Notes: a model not told the origin generated them from the letters alone. Counted from the stretch's first letter, positions 47,368 to 60,828 are shown. The stretch: 64,000 nt of DNA from Neoarius graeffei (GCF_027579695.1 NC_083575.1:33426382-33490381); one strand, 5' to 3'. Translations and numbers: made by a program.

Positions 47368-48670
47368 GAGCTCTTTTGTGGTCATCAGTCATATTTGATT
47401 CCAATCTTCGAACATGTTATTTTGATAAATAACATTGTGGATGGAACACTTCCAGACCCATGCTGGAAGGGTTACAATTAGCATTTTTTCCCTCTTAATA
47501 AGCCATTCAATGCATTAAGTGGGTTGTTGTTGCATTTTCTGGACGACAACAGAGATGAATCAACATAGGATCTTGTGACCATTTAAGAACCAAATCCCCA
47601 AAGACCATGTTTTTATGAAATGAAAGTTCAGACTCAGGGTCAGGGGTTCTTGACCTTATAGAAGGTTAACAAACTTCTTCTAAATAATTAGGAGGAATGA
47701 AATTGAAGACAAAAGGATTACCTGCAGAGACAAAGTTTCTGGAGAAGCTCACCAAAGCATACCAGCAGCATTTGGGTTTGAAAAAGGGCGCTTAACATTT
47801 TTGTCTATATGTATAAAAAAATAATGCTTTCTTTCACTGATCACTTGAAAATATAATATCCAAATTTGGGAGTCTTGAAAATAGAATTTCAGATTTGGGA
47901 AAACCATAAGTAATTATGTTGAAGGACAATAAAAGTAGGTTTACGGGGGAATGGACAAAAACAGCCATGTGCATTTCAATCAAACACCCCCCCCCTTCTG
48001 CTTGAGTACACAGGATCTAAACTGACAGGTGCATTGTTTCCAAGACCCATAAGCTCTGTAATCGACATGGGTAGAAAGAATAATGCTCTCGCTAAGATGG
48101 GTTAATTGGCTTTGATTTTAAGTAATGTTGCAATGTGACTGCTAGGAACACCTTAATTTCAGGTCTTGGGGCTCCCTGGCAAATAACTGCTTAATCTTGC
48201 CTTAAGGAAAAACCCCGAACTAATGAAAATTGCTTATAAAATATAATGAACCCATTGTCTCTTAATCAAATAAGATAACGTTTTTTTCTGTAATAACCTA
48301 TTAATTTAATTGGTCATGAAGTATAAAACACATCACTTACATTTAATTGACCTAGAAACTAAAGTAACAATATTTAAATTAGATAAGCTAGGAAATTTCA
48401 GTGATAAAGCCATAAAGACCAGCCATTCTCAACCACAGTGACATATTTCTCTCTCTCTCCCTCTCTCTCTCTCATTCACCCTCTCTCCCTTTAACCTATC
48501 TCATCTGAGATTCCACACATGGCCCAATTACAGAATTCAGCAAGCAAATTGAGGCTGTTTAAAGCAGGTTGCTCACCGGTCTTCTGGGAACTATGGCAGC
48601 TGCTGAAATGCCAGAATTTGGATATGAGGATACACTCTCCCTGTTTAGACACACATAATGTCTGCCTGCT

Positions 48671-48677
<7 letters not shown>

Positions 48678-48759
<82 letters not shown>
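48678..48759. repeat. (CT)n(AC)n microsatellite
   Basis: CT run of about 18 units followed by about 22 AC units. Confidence 0.97.
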
Positions 48760-48760
<1 letters not shown>

Positions 48761-49762
48761 ATAACAAGCCAAGATGGATGGGAGGCTTTAAATAGCAAGG
48801 GTTGCATTATCATAATATTTCTCTTGGTTCAGAACAGTATAGTGTAAGAAGTAGGAATTTTTTTTTTTGACAACAGAAGCATTCTGTGCATGACTGCATT
48901 AATGGTCTTTATTTTTGCATACTGAATAAGTCAAATCCATTTGTCACAGTGCTTGTGATGGCATATTTAATTTGGATATAGTCAATTAGGCTGGGATAAG
49001 CTTCATACCCTGCTGAGCACACCTCCATTTTGCACTCCTTCACTTCCTCTCCCTTTGCCATAAGTAATCCTATTAGGGCAGCCAGACAGGAAAATGGTAG
49101 ACCAGGTCAGGATTGATGGAAACACCTCCACCTTAAAAAAAAGTCTCACACTAAGAGCAGATTCTTAATTTTGAAAAGCCTGACTGTGGGCATGGGGCAC
49201 AAGAGTAACTGAAGGTGTACCAGTTAGCGTATTATTGGAACTCATACATCAGCCACATAGAGACAGATTTATGGCACATTGGGGTGTGCACGTTTCTCTT
49301 GCTGCACTATTGCTGCCTGCCTACATTTTGCCAATCAGTCTGTTGCTATGGTAACATCCCGCTAGCACCCAGTACCCCCCCATCCAAAACCTCAACCTCA
49401 ATCCCCCAATCCTCAACTCACCATACAAGTTTCCTTCCCTCTCCTACACTCGCTCACTCCTACCCTTTGCCCCTAGACACTCATTTTTCCTGCTGATGTG
49501 ATTCTATGCACCATTTAGTCATCTGACCAGTAAAATATGCAGGAGTGTTAGACAAGAAAGCCCAGTTATACCGCATCTGGTCTTAAAATTGCAAGTTTTT
49601 TTTAAATTAAATAACAGAAACATTTGTATCATTAGTAATGAAGCAGGTTAGTGATGCTTTGTCTCCCTTTTGATAAACTCATACATGAACCACCAATACA
49701 AAATGGAAAAAAGAAGAATAGTTAGAGCTGGAGAAATATTAAGGCCCTGTTTTTGTACTTAC

Positions 49763-50390
<628 letters not shown>

Positions 50391-50480
50391 CAGGTGGTCT
50401 GATTCCCATGTGCTGCTGGCCGTCCATCACAAAGCCTCCCATGGGCTGACCATCTGGGTTGTAGGGGGCTCCTTGACTTA
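50391..50480 (-). CDS. meis1: meis1 exon after the homeodomain
   Basis: A 90-bp exon with acceptor CTCCCACAG and donor G|GTAAG. It completes a split Val codon and reads [15 protein letters not shown] then [15 protein letters not shown], ending in the first base of a Gly codon. This sequence is almost identical to vertebrate MEIS1; MEIS2 differs with SPEGQPMGSFVLDGQ. Exon length and both phases fit the vertebrate gene. The segment lies C-terminal to the homeodomain, in the region linked to transcriptional activation. Whether this is the meis1a or meis1b paralogue cannot be decided here. Confidence 0.95.
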
Positions 50481-51333
50481 CTGTGGGAGAATGAGGGAGG
50501 GCACAGGACAGTGGTCAATTAGTGCTTTTAATTAAGTTTCCATTACTGAGAGTACATCATCTGCAAACAGATAGACAGGTTAATACTTAGCTCATTTTAA
50601 CTTCCTCATTATCTTATATGATAATTAGTCATGAATGCATATCAAATCAGACTTAAATAGTAAAAGGACAGCTGATATTTAGTAAATGCTAGAGAAACTG
50701 AGAAGGTACCTTTTTGTTTTAACTGTGAGCTATGACAGGTATATGCTGTTTGGAAGGGAATGGAAGAAGCGAGACTTTTCATCAAAAACAATAGCTCAAC
50801 CTTAGTGAATGCCTTTGAACTTTCTTGAGTCCCCTAATGCAACTCTGCCCTCTGAACCCCATTACAGCTCATAAACTTTAAAGCAGTCCACAACATGCCA
50901 TGCACCAGGGAGACTACTCATTGCAAAGAGGAATGAGGAAAAGCTGGGAGGCCAAACAAATTCACAAAAAAACTTTTATATAATTCTCCTCATTTAATTT
51001 CACTTGTTTAGATTTTTTTTTTCTTCTGTTTAACTCAAACCAGTTGTTGACTGGACAAGAGCCATGGTATTTTAGAATCTGACATCAGTCACTGTTACAG
51101 TTTCAGTACTATAATCGATAATGTCTATTTACTTTGCTTCTCTTTTAAGGATGGTATAAGGGCCCTGAGTCAGCATGATTAGTCTTTTGAGTTAATTGAA
51201 TAGATTTTAGTGGTCAATCACTCCTGACATCCAGGCTGGCTGGTGTATTTACAGAGAGGCAAGCCTTTTTGTACACTGATGGAAGAGGACTTTCGCCTGT
51301 GTGATTTGCACACAGTTACTAGAGGGGACTTGC
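50481..51333 (-). other. meis1 intron with GC donor
   Basis: An 853-bp intron. Its donor reads GCAAGT (51333-51328) after exonic GAGCAG, so it belongs to the minor GC-AG class; the acceptor is a normal CCCACAG. No repeats or genes are seen inside. Confidence 0.88.
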
Positions 51334-51392
51334 CTGCTCGGTTGGACTGGTCGATCATTGGCTGGACTATTCTCCTTCGTGCATTAATGAAC
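51334..51392 (-). CDS. meis1: meis1 last homeodomain exon
   Basis: A 59-bp exon, entered through the acceptor CTTTTCCAG. It supplies the last base of the Trp codon and reads FINARRRIVQPMIDQSNRA, the end of homeodomain recognition helix 3 (WFINARRR, with the DNA-contacting Asn51 and Arg53) and the stretch after it. It ends one base into a Val codon, matching the phase of the 90-bp exon. The preceding homeobox exons are not in the window, so the upstream intron is longer than 12.6 kb. The product binds TGACAG-type sites with PBX and HOX proteins. Confidence 0.96.
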
Positions 51393-52141
51393 CTGGAAAA
51401 GACAAAAATAATAAAATGGCTCAGAGTTAGTTTTTCTTGCAAAAGGAATAGCATCACTGCTATAGTGCAAAGTGTGCAGTAAGATCAGCAAATTTAGCTT
51501 GTGCCCATGATGCTCACAAACACACTGTCAGAGGCCCAGCCTAAAACAGACCAGACCTGCCCAGGCAGCTAATGGGGGAGGTAAAGAAGGAGGGATTATT
51601 TTCTTCCTTTTCCCTTAAGACCTCAAGTGGGAGGGAAGGGAGTGTCACAGCGAAATCACCACCAACATAGAAATGTATACTGAACTCACAAAGCTTAACA
51701 GCTTGTACAAACTTGCACGGCTTCAACCTACACTACCTCAAGCAAATACAGCTAAGCCAACAAATGGCACTTTGCTCTTTCTCTTTGCATGCTTGGGAGA
51801 CATGTCATGGTGTTTTTAGCCCTCATTTCTGTTACTGTGTTCCACTCTATAGTGGAAGTGGTTCATATGTTCAGTGGTTCAAAGATTTTTTTTTTTTTTA
51901 ACAGACTTGGCAAGTGTCACAGGAGTAAATATACAAGTGTGGGTGGAAAATGTCCTGGTACAATAATGTCAAAAGCAGACATACATATCAAAGGACAGTC
52001 ATAGTGGAAAATAAATGTATTTATTTAAAGGTATAAATTGGTTTATTTAAAGGTATTTGGAGTGTTTCTGTTAGTGTGAAAATTTTTCAACCAAAAATGC
52101 TCTTCTCACTTTGTACCCAGCTCAGCCTAAACCTTCTCTGC

Positions 52142-52164
52142 TGACCCTGTGACCTCAGTGACCT
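52142..52164 (-). promoter_or_regulatory. DR2/DR3 nuclear-receptor half-site cluster
   Basis: Three half-sites on the minus strand, AGGTCA-CTG-AGGTCA-CA-GGGTCA: a DR3 directly joined to a DR2. DR2 fits retinoic acid receptors, and DR3 fits vitamin D receptor type dimers. It lies about 750 bp upstream of the last homeodomain exon. Confidence 0.45.
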
Positions 52165-52963
52165 CTGGGAGAGCAAGCTCAGGGATTCTGACTTGATTTA
52201 TGACCCCCTGCTGTTACCACAGTTGGACACTTCCATTTCATCCTTTGAGGGGGGAATTAGTAGATTTTAAAAGAAACAATAGCCAGTCCACTCTTTTCAG
52301 GAGGATGAAGAGTACAGGGGAAAGGGGGGAAAGAAAGAGCAAAAAGAATTTTGCAGACAAAGGGCAATTCATGTGCTTATCTGCTAATATTCTGTAATTA
52401 GAAAACATTTGGTTTTAAAATCCTGCTCTAGCATCCATGACTTATGAGTTGTCTTATATTTACAGTTATTACCAGTATCACTCTCCCAGATCAAACATCA
52501 ACCTACAAAATTGTACAGCCTATGAAAAAGAGAACAGGAAAGGAATGTAGCAACATGGCAATACACCATCAAATGAGGGAACGTCTGGAGTTTTATCACC
52601 AACAGTGTGGGGAGCAAGGGGAGTCTTGGCCTAGGCATTCCATTTATTGCCTTCTCCTCTCTGCCTCCATCTCTAGCTCCAGGGTCAGCTGCAGGTCACA
52701 CTTGGCTATCTGCTGAGCTCTGCCCTTCATGCTTTTCCTGTCTCTCCCACTCTCACTCTATTTTCTCCCTCACTCTTTATTTTTTTCAAAGTGAGGAATC
52801 AAACTTTATCAAACTGAGGAAACCACTTGACTTATGTTATTCTTTTAACTAGATGTCTTTTTCTAAAGGTATCTTAAGCTTCGTCTCCTAGACCTCACCA
52901 TATCTAGGGCCAGATGCACCAGAAGACTGGAACAAAGGACAAGTGCTACACAATACCAGGCAG

Positions 52964-52973
52964 GGGAGGGAGG

Positions 52974-53018
<45 letters not shown>
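52964..53018. repeat. (GGGA)n(AG)n microsatellite
   Basis: Short GGGA repeats followed by about 20 AG units. Confidence 0.97.
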
Positions 53019-53019
<1 letters not shown>

Positions 53020-54771
53020 TTGAGGGCAGGAATGAGTAGGGAGTGATGGGGGAGCTGTAGAAGCTGTGAGGAAAAAGCATGAATGGTCATGCTTTGCCCT
53101 GTGCACCAAGCAGACAGTTAAAGAAGTTGCTGAAAAGAGGGCTAAGAGAGAAAGCCAGTGCAGTGGAGCTTGGCTAAAGCCAGCTTCCCCTTGATTATGA
53201 GTAAAAAGTTCACTTTTGCGCAAACCAGCCACACTATAGGGCTGCATTTACAGCCTGTTCAGTTTCAGCTTGCCATCATCACACAATGAAAGCAGCTATT
53301 CAACCCAGCCATGGACAATGGGGGCCTATTTTGGAATAAAACGCCACCAGTGGTACCTCTGAAGTCAGGTGAAATGAGTAGAGGGCAAAAGGAAAACAAA
53401 GAGCTTAGAAAAATGACCGAAAAATAGCCACTTATGAGTCAAATGAAGCACAAAAGAAGGCCTTTTTCTCCCCATCACCTCTGGTCCCATTTCTCCAAAA
53501 GTGTGTGTTTGTTCATACTTTTTTGGAGCCTCTTCCACAGAGAGAGTGGAAGTGATTGCTGTCTCGTCTGCAGGGGCACTTATAATATCCCATCCTCATT
53601 ACAAATGCCCAGGTGTAGCCCAATCGGCACATGAAATGGCCAATTAAAACCAAGAAATTGTCTTTTTCATCAGCTGCCTTTGTTGCGTGACCAATTAGGG
53701 GAAAGATCCAGATTGGAGATACAAAAGGTTACATCACAGCGTGTCTATCTAAATGCATATGAAGTCGTCCATTTTCTTCAGCAAGGCTTCTTCAGCCTGC
53801 TCCTCTCTCCCCTCTCCAAATCTAACCTGAGCAAGGTGGCAGTATGTGCACAACCACAGACAGCCAAATTCACTCAAAAAATCACGTCAACCAACTCAAC
53901 TATGTTTACATGTATATTAAAATTCCACACAAGGGCACACTGGTTATGCCGGAGAAGAGGAATGGTGACTCTTCCGTACCTCCGTTATCACAGCAAAAAC
54001 CTGGACACAAACAAATGAAAGTGGGTACAAGTTTGCATATGGAATGTAATTATCATCAGGTTGATGTTTTATTGACACAAGGATGGATATGTTCTAAATA
54101 GACCATATTATGAATTAACTGGCAGATGATCTTATACACACTGAACAGTGTATTCTACCCATTCCTCCTTGCTTCACACCCACACACCCCTCCCCCACAT
54201 CATACCTCTCCAATGAAGCCAACTTTATTATCTGAACCAGAGATCCATTTACTTAAGCAATTAGTTACATTAGTCTTCAGTCACATGCTAGCATGCCCAG
54301 AGGTGCAAAAGAGCATTACTCCTTTCATTCTCACTGAAAGAATTCAATCATAGAATTCATCTGCCCCCCCATGCCAAACAGGGGTCAATCACTCATTCTG
54401 GCCTGTGTTTAAATAAACCCGTCCAACTGTTTGCTGTACAGATTTCATATACACTCCTGACACTCCACTCTCTCTCTTTAGCCCCTTTTACACAGCCTGT
54501 TCAAGGCAGGAATCTTACACCTTTATTCCTCATTCCGTCCGAATGAGGAATGGGGGTCCGTGTTGTTCTGCTTCTGAGCCTTAACGGTTGGTAGCAACAG
54601 AGTTGGAATTGATGTCTGGGTAAAAGGAAAAGCCGGCATAGCGGGACTTGGGGTGTGATGTTTTTGACATTGACATTCTTCTTTCTGAGCCCAGCATGAA
54701 TTAAAATGTCTACATCTACAGTGTCTAAGGTCTGTGTGCCTTTCTGCTCAAATTGCTTCCTACTTTTCTTC

Positions 54772-55051
54772 TTCTTCCTCCTTGTCCAGCACTACTGCCA
54801 GGTCGGGGTCCATGTGGACCCTACTGATCCACATGTCATATGAATTGGAGTGTGGTTTTACGCCGGATGCCTTTCCTGCCACAATCCTCCCACTTCTGGG
54901 TTTGGGAAACAACCATTCACACACACACACATTCACACCTATGGACAATTTAGAATAGACAATTAGCCTAACTGCATGTCTTTGGACTGTGGGAGGAAAC
55001 CGGAGCACCCGGAGGAAACCCACGCAGACATGGGGAGAACATGCAAACTCC
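54772..55051 (-). mobile_element. Second SINE-type element, truncated
   Basis: A 280-bp insertion is flanked by a 17-bp duplicate, GCTTCCTACTTTTCTTC (54755-54771 and 55052-55068). Part of its body (GTTTCCTCCGGGTGCTCCGG and CAAAGACATGCA) is shared with the tRNA-headed SINE. It lacks the tRNA head and has a different 3' part (GGAAAGGCATCCGGCGTAAA) ending in a GGAGGAAGAA-like tail. It looks like a 5'-truncated copy of a related LINE-mobilised family. Confidence 0.85.
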
Positions 55052-56799
55052 GCTTCCTACTTTTCTTCACTTTCTCCTATTTCTGATCAGAATCAGAAAT
55101 ATTTTAATAATCCCAAGGGGAAATGGAGTAATTATGTGAAAGGGGAGAGCACAAATGCATTCCCCCACTGTCAGAAATTATACAGTTGAGATTCCTGAAT
55201 TTGAGGAATTCGAAAAGGTCAGCCCAGCTCAAGTACAATGGCTGAGCCTCGCTTTGGGCAAACCACCTTCTTGATCATAGTATTGCCTCTGCCAGGTAAG
55301 TAAGATATGATAATAAGATCACACAAATATGTGGCTCAACTAAAGGACTCAAACATGTTTTATATACTGAGGCTATAACTTCCCTTTAACATGAAGCATT
55401 TAACGGAAGTGATTACATGTTGCATATGATGCTCAGCAACTTTGCTTGTGTTTGAAGAGTGGTATAAGTGCACATGACTAACAAAAGCACCTCAACACTG
55501 TTCACCCAATGTTGTTTTGAAAGCAACGCCAGTATGCTCTGAGTATTCATATTTCCAACATGTAGATATGTTACTATAGACACAGACGCTTTGTTGTGAC
55601 ACATCACACCTCTGGTTGCGGAACGTTGACTCGCAATGTAAAAACACACTGGCATGGCTTCCTGCCGGCTTTATTTGGTTCAGTGTAAATCACTAAAGCC
55701 AGAATATTGAGGTATCTTCTTTACGTCAATATTATGGAATATCTGTGTAAAAAGGGTTTTTCTCTCCCTCGCTTGTTCACTCTCACCTATTCTTGTGTCT
55801 CAGCACATACCCTGTACATACAACAACATACATTCAGACACAGGCATGTTTTATTTCACAAAGACTTTAAACAGACTAGAATGTTAAGAAACACACCTTG
55901 AAAACAAGGAAATGAAACCTGAGGAGCATCATACATAGTCCTTCACAGCAACCATGTTACAACATGCACACACCTTCCATCACTACAGCAAATTGTATAG
56001 GAGTTACTTCTTTGTTCTGCATTGTGCTATGACATGAACTTTATCCCTTTTTACTAAGGTATCTGCTTGCCATTCTACTGATGTGTTAAAATGAGCTGCG
56101 CTAAATTTCTTTAGCTCGATCAAATACCTGCTGTTACACTGAAAAACAAGAAAACCTGTGACACAGTCATATATCATGTCCATTTTTTACTTCACTCCCC
56201 AGAATGAATTTCATAAGCTCTTGCAAATTACTTGCCCATGGAAGCAACTTTCTGACTGAAGAGCCTGGCTCCACTACACATTAGGGAACACCATCTAGCT
56301 CAGCCCTAACTCCTACAAACAATACAGGGATTACCTGGCTCTGCTCTGCAGCAGGTCTCCCCTGTCCAAAGAAAACAGTGGTGATGTAGAAGGGGCTTTC
56401 AGGGAAGGGGTCGGCCTAATCCTCCAGCGCCCAAGTGGCTAGGTTGCTATTACTCCACCAACTACCCCCTCTCTTCCCTCTATGTACAGGCTGCACTGTC
56501 CCAACTTCTCACCAAACAGAGTTAAAACCTTTCCATTAACAGAGCTGTGAAGTTGGCTTTTATGGCAAAAGAGCTGTTGCCTAGGGCCCCTGGGACTCAC
56601 TTTATAAAAACATGGCTGGTCAGGGAGATTGAAAGAGAGAATGAGAAGGTGAGAGATGGAGAGAGACGCATAGACAAACTGATGGTGTGGTTGAAGAGTG
56701 TCGTCAGGAATGCTTAGCTTTCATTTCAGTAGCAGGCTCATAGATCCCTATTTAGTGACCAAATACTGATGAATGCAACTGTGACAACTGTAAAAATAT

Positions 56800-57800
56800 T
56801 ACATGGATGAGTGTTTTACTGGGACTCCCCACTCATACTTTTCATACAAACTACATCTGGAACATTGAGAACAGCAACCAACATATTTCTCTATATGTCA
56901 CTCGTGAGGAAACCGATTAAATGTTTTGATACATTTTGGTCCTTTTTGTTTGTGAATGTGTCCATATAATAAAAAGAAAATCACACACTGGCTTGAAGAT
57001 ATGAACTTTATCTTCTTGTATTGAAAAACCTGCATTTTTCAAATGAAATACATCCCAGACCTGAGTGACATCCATCCATTATCTGTAACTGCTTATCCTC
57101 TTCAGGGTCGCAGGCAAGCTGGAGCTTATCCCAGCTGACTATGGGCGAGAGGCAGGGTACACCCTAGACAAGTCGCCAGGTCATTGCAGGGCAAACACAT
57201 AGAGACAAACAACCATTCACACATATGATCAATTTAGAACCACCAACTAGGCTAAACTGCATGTCTTTGGACTGCGGGGGAAACCGGAGCACCCAGAGGA
57301 AACCCATGCAGACATGGGGAGAACACGCAAACACCACACAGAAAGGCCCTTGTCGGCCACTGGGCTCAAACCCAGGACCTTCTTACTGTGAGGCAACAGT
57401 GCTAACCACTACACCACCGTGCCACCTCCTGAGTGACATATTTCCTGATATTTCATTCCAGTGACATCACTCCCACTGTTTTCCTGCTGACTAGACATGG
57501 GTTGCCAAAATGGCAAATCGGTTCAAAATTAAAATTATTTTGATTAACTTGCATATTTTTTGTGGATATGTCTATATAATATAAAGAACATTACACAGTG
57601 GCATGAAGATATGAAGTTTATTTTCAAGGGGTGAACATATTTTACAAGTGGGCATAGCGAACAAGTGATATATTTTTCAACATGAGAATATAAACTTCAT
57701 ATCTTCAAGCCAACATGTGATGTTCTTTTTATTTTTGGATTTTTTAAAAAATACAAGTGGCGTATTTTCCAGTAAAACACTCATGTCCATATAATATATA
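56800..57800 (-). repeat. Dispersed repeat, copy 2, split by SINE
   Basis: This is an inverted copy of the sequence at 17341-17815, interrupted by the SINE at 57072-57428. Matching landmarks run through both halves. A further partial duplicate (57641-57800) repeats the AACTTCATATCTTCAAG and AGTAAAACACTCATGTCC motifs, so the family has internal tandem structure. Confidence 0.78.
57072..57428 (-). mobile_element. tRNA-headed SINE, older copy
   Basis: Flanked by an 11-bp duplicate CTGAGTGACAT (57061-57071 and 57429-57439). It is more diverged than the other copies and its tail reads ATCCATT instead of ATGAG repeats. It splits dispersed repeat copy 2. Confidence 0.9.
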
Positions 57801-58137
57801 TTTGTCACAGTTGGATTTATCAGTCTAAAGTCCTTCCAATGCCATGCAGTCAGGTGCATTGGGCAGCGCCAATCTCCATAGCTCTCAGCCTCTCACCTAT
57901 ACAACTAGGGTTACAGTGGGGGGCTTGTCCTCTGGTAATCGCAAGAGTTTGACTCCCCACTCACATCTGTATTGCAGCATGCTTTGCCAGTCAGCAGTAG
58001 GTACCATTTATAATAGTCTTTGGTATGACATGACCATGAGTAGAACTCACAATCTCCCGATCAAGAGAGGGACACACTAACCACTAGGCCAACTCGTCAT
58101 TCATCAGTGTTAGGTCATTAAATATCCAGAATGAATT

Positions 58138-58510
58138 CATCTCATCTCATCATCTCTAGCTGCTTTATCCTTCTACAGGGTCGCAGGCAAGCTGGAGCCT
58201 ATCCAGCTGACTACGGGTGAAAGGCAGGGTACACCCTGGACAAGTTGCCAGGTCATCACAGGGCTGACACATAGACACAGAAAACCATTCACACTCACAT
58301 TCACACCTATGGTCAATTTAGAGTCACCAGTTAACCTAACCTGCATGTCTTTGGACTGTGGGGGAAACCGGAGCACCCGGAGGAAACCCACGCGGACACG
58401 GGGAGAACATGCAAACTCCACACAGAAAGGCCCTCACTGGCCACGGGGCTCGAACCCAGACCTTCTTGCTGTGAGGCGACAGTGCTAACCACTACACCAC
58501 CGTGCCGCCC
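58138..58510 (-). mobile_element. tRNA-headed SINE
   Basis: Complete copy flanked by an exact 12-bp duplicate CCAGAATGAATT (58126-58137 and 58511-58522), with (ATGAG)n tail at the low-coordinate end. Confidence 0.93.
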
Positions 58511-58957
58511 CCAGAATGAATTACCCCAAAAATTATACAATCATTCCTGTGCAACCTCATTGCTTGCAACCACTTTTTAGTGATATAGCACTTGTGGACT
58601 TAAGTAAGAACTACTAGCCAATCGTGGTGCAGCAGGTGGGATTTGTCAGAATATAAGTGGGTGAAAAATAAGGCAAATAAGGAATGTCCATGGAGTGCAG
58701 TGTACTCAGTGCAGTAATATAAAAGGCAAAAGCTAAACTACTCTGTTTTCTCAGAGAAACATTTGGCACAAAAATGTTATAGACACCAGACACATGTCTC
58801 GGCACTCAACAAGAGCAAATATTAAAATAACATAAGCTAGCTAATGTGACTGAACATTAGCTAGCAGTGGATCAAAGAGACTGAACTATTTGCTTATATG
58901 TTATATGTTGAGAAAAGTCTACAATTTCCATGGGATGTATTTATTTTTTTCACATTT

Positions 58958-58972
58958 TATATATATATATAT

Positions 58973-59028
<56 letters not shown>
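58958..59028. repeat. (AT)n(AC)n microsatellite
   Basis: AT run with one interruption, then about 18 AC units directly abutting Tc1 copy 2. Confidence 0.97.
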
Positions 59029-59032
<4 letters not shown>

Positions 59033-59395
59033 GGTGTTTGAAAGTTTCTGAACCCTTTAGAATTTTCTATATTTGTGCATAAATATGACCTAAAATGTCA
59101 TCAGATTTTTACACAAATCCTAAAAGTAGATAAAGAGAACCCAGTTAAACAAATGAGACAAAAATATTATACTTGGTCATTTATTTATTGAGGAAAATGA
59201 TCCAATATTACATATCTGTGAGTGGCAAAAGTATGTGAACCTCTAGGATTAGCAGTTAATTTGAAGATGAAATTAGAGTCAGGTATTTTCAATCATTGGG
59301 AAAAGAATCAGGTGTGAGTGGGCACCCTGTTTTATTTAAAGAACAGGGATCTAACAAAGTCTGATCTTCACAACACATGTTTGTGGAAGTGTATC

Positions 59396-60407
59396 ATGGC
59401 ACGAGATTTCTGAGGATATCAGAAAAAGCATTGTTGATGCTCATCAGGCTGGAAAAGGTTACAAAACCATCTCTAAAGAGTTTGGACTCCACCAGTCCAC
59501 AGTCAGACAGATTGTGTACAAATGGAGGAAATTCAAGACCATTATTACCCTCCCCTGGAGTGGTCGATCAACAAATATCACTCCAAGAGCAAGGTGTGTA
59601 ATAGTCCGCGAGGTCACAAAGGACCCCAGGGTAATTTCTAAGCAACTGAAGGCCTCTCTCACATTGGCTAATGTTAATGTTCATGAGTCCACCATCAGGA
59701 GAACACTGAACAACAATGGTGTGCATGGCAGGGTTGCAAGGGTTGCTACTGCTCTCCAAAAACAACATTGCTGCTCATCTGCAGTTTGCTAAGGATCACG
59801 TGGACAAGCCAGAAGGCTATTTGAAAAATGTTTTGTGGATAGATGACACAAAAATAAAACTTTTTGGTGTAAATGAGAAGCATCATGTTTGGAGAAAGGA
59901 AAACACTGCATTCCAGCATAAAAACCTTATCCCATCTGTGAAACATGGTGGTGGTAGTATCATGGTTTGGGCCTGTTTTGCTGCTTCTGGGCCAGGACGG
60001 CTTGCCATCATTGATGGAACAATGAAGTCTGAATTATAGCAGCGAATTATAAACGAAAATATCAGGACATCTGTCCATGAACTGAATTTCAAGAGAAGGT
60101 GGGTTATGCAGCAAGATAACGACCCGAAGCACACAAGTCATTCTACCAAATAATGGTTAAAGAAGAATAAAGTTAATGTTTTGGAATGGCCAAGTCAAAG
60201 TCCTGACCTTAATCCAATCAAAATGTTGTGGAAGGACCTGAAGCGAGCAGTTCATTTGAGGAAACCCACCAACATCCCAGAGTTGAAGCTGTTCTGTATG
60301 GTTGAATGGACTAAAATTCCTTCAACCGGTGTGCAGGACTGATCAACAGTTACCGGAAATGTTTAGTTGCAGTTATTGCTGCACAAGGTGGTCACACCAG
60401 ATACTGA
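59396..60407 (+). pseudogene. Tc1 transposase, inactive, copy 2
   Basis: The ATG at 59396 is followed by a 7-base deletion after codon 3 relative to copy 3, so the frame is lost at once. The DNA-binding region (FGLHQSTVRQIVYKWRKF) and the catalytic parts are readable in pieces: WIDDTKIKLFGV, SIMVWACFAASGPGRL, then TAG right after MKSEL (60037-60039). A TAA follows before [12 protein letters not shown], and the third catalytic position is Lys (NPIKMLW) instead of Glu. The last three lesions are shared with copy 3. The end at 60405-60407 corresponds to the family's natural stop. Confidence 0.9.
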
Positions 60408-60449
60408 AAGCAAAGGTTCACATACTTTTGCAGCTCACAGATATGTAAT

Positions 60450-60828
60450 CTCATCTCATCTCATTATCTCTAGCCACTTTATCCTGTTCTACAGGGTCGC
60501 AGGCAAGCTGGAGCCTATCCCAGCTGACTACGGGCGAAAGGCAGGGTACACCCTGGACAAGTCGCCAGGTCATCACAGGGCTAACACATAGACACAGACA
60601 ACCATTCACACTCATATTCACACCTACGGTCAATTTAGAGTCACCAATTAACCTAAGCTGCATGTCTTTGGACTGTGGGGGAAACCGGAGCACCCGGAGG
60701 AAACCCATGCGGACACGGGGAGAATATGCAAACTCTGCACAGAAAAGCCCTCGCCGGCCACGGGGCTCGAACTCGGACCTTCTTGCTGTGAGGTGACAGC
60801 GCTAACCACTACACCACCGTGCCGCCCC
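60450..60828 (-). mobile_element. tRNA-headed SINE inside Tc1 copy 2
   Basis: Flanked by AGATATGTAAT (60439-60449) and AGATATATAAT (60829-60839), an 11-bp duplicate with one mismatch. It sits in the right terminal repeat of the Tc1 copy, so it is the younger insertion. Confidence 0.92.

Larger units (their letters stand above)
44106..49762 (-). other. meis1 intron before the terminal exon
   Basis: This is the intron between the cassette exon and the terminal exon. It holds an imperfect tandem duplication (45186-45330), a SINE (46664-47029), a DR2 motif (47354-47367), and unique blocks at about 47160-47600 and 48160-48430 that look like conserved non-coding DNA. A (CT)n(AC)n microsatellite lies at 48678-48759. 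Around 45970-46090 is a GGGGAGGACCCCC-containing stretch that may be an old repeat. Confidence 0.6.
51393..58864 (-). other. meis1 intron, part
   Basis: No homeobox exon is found upstream, so the intron runs out of the window. It holds a DR2/DR3 motif cluster (52142-52164), an (AG)n run (52964-53018), SINE-type insertions at 54772 and 58138, and the dispersed repeat at 56800-57800. Unique blocks at about 53270-53420 and 53570-53720 look like conserved non-coding DNA. The transposon nest from 58865 to 64000 lies in the same intron. Confidence 0.65.

Noticed and set aside
51393-58000. Upstream meis1 homeobox exons
   Set aside because: I searched by eye for the preceding TALE homeodomain exons on the minus strand and found no match, so they must lie beyond the window.
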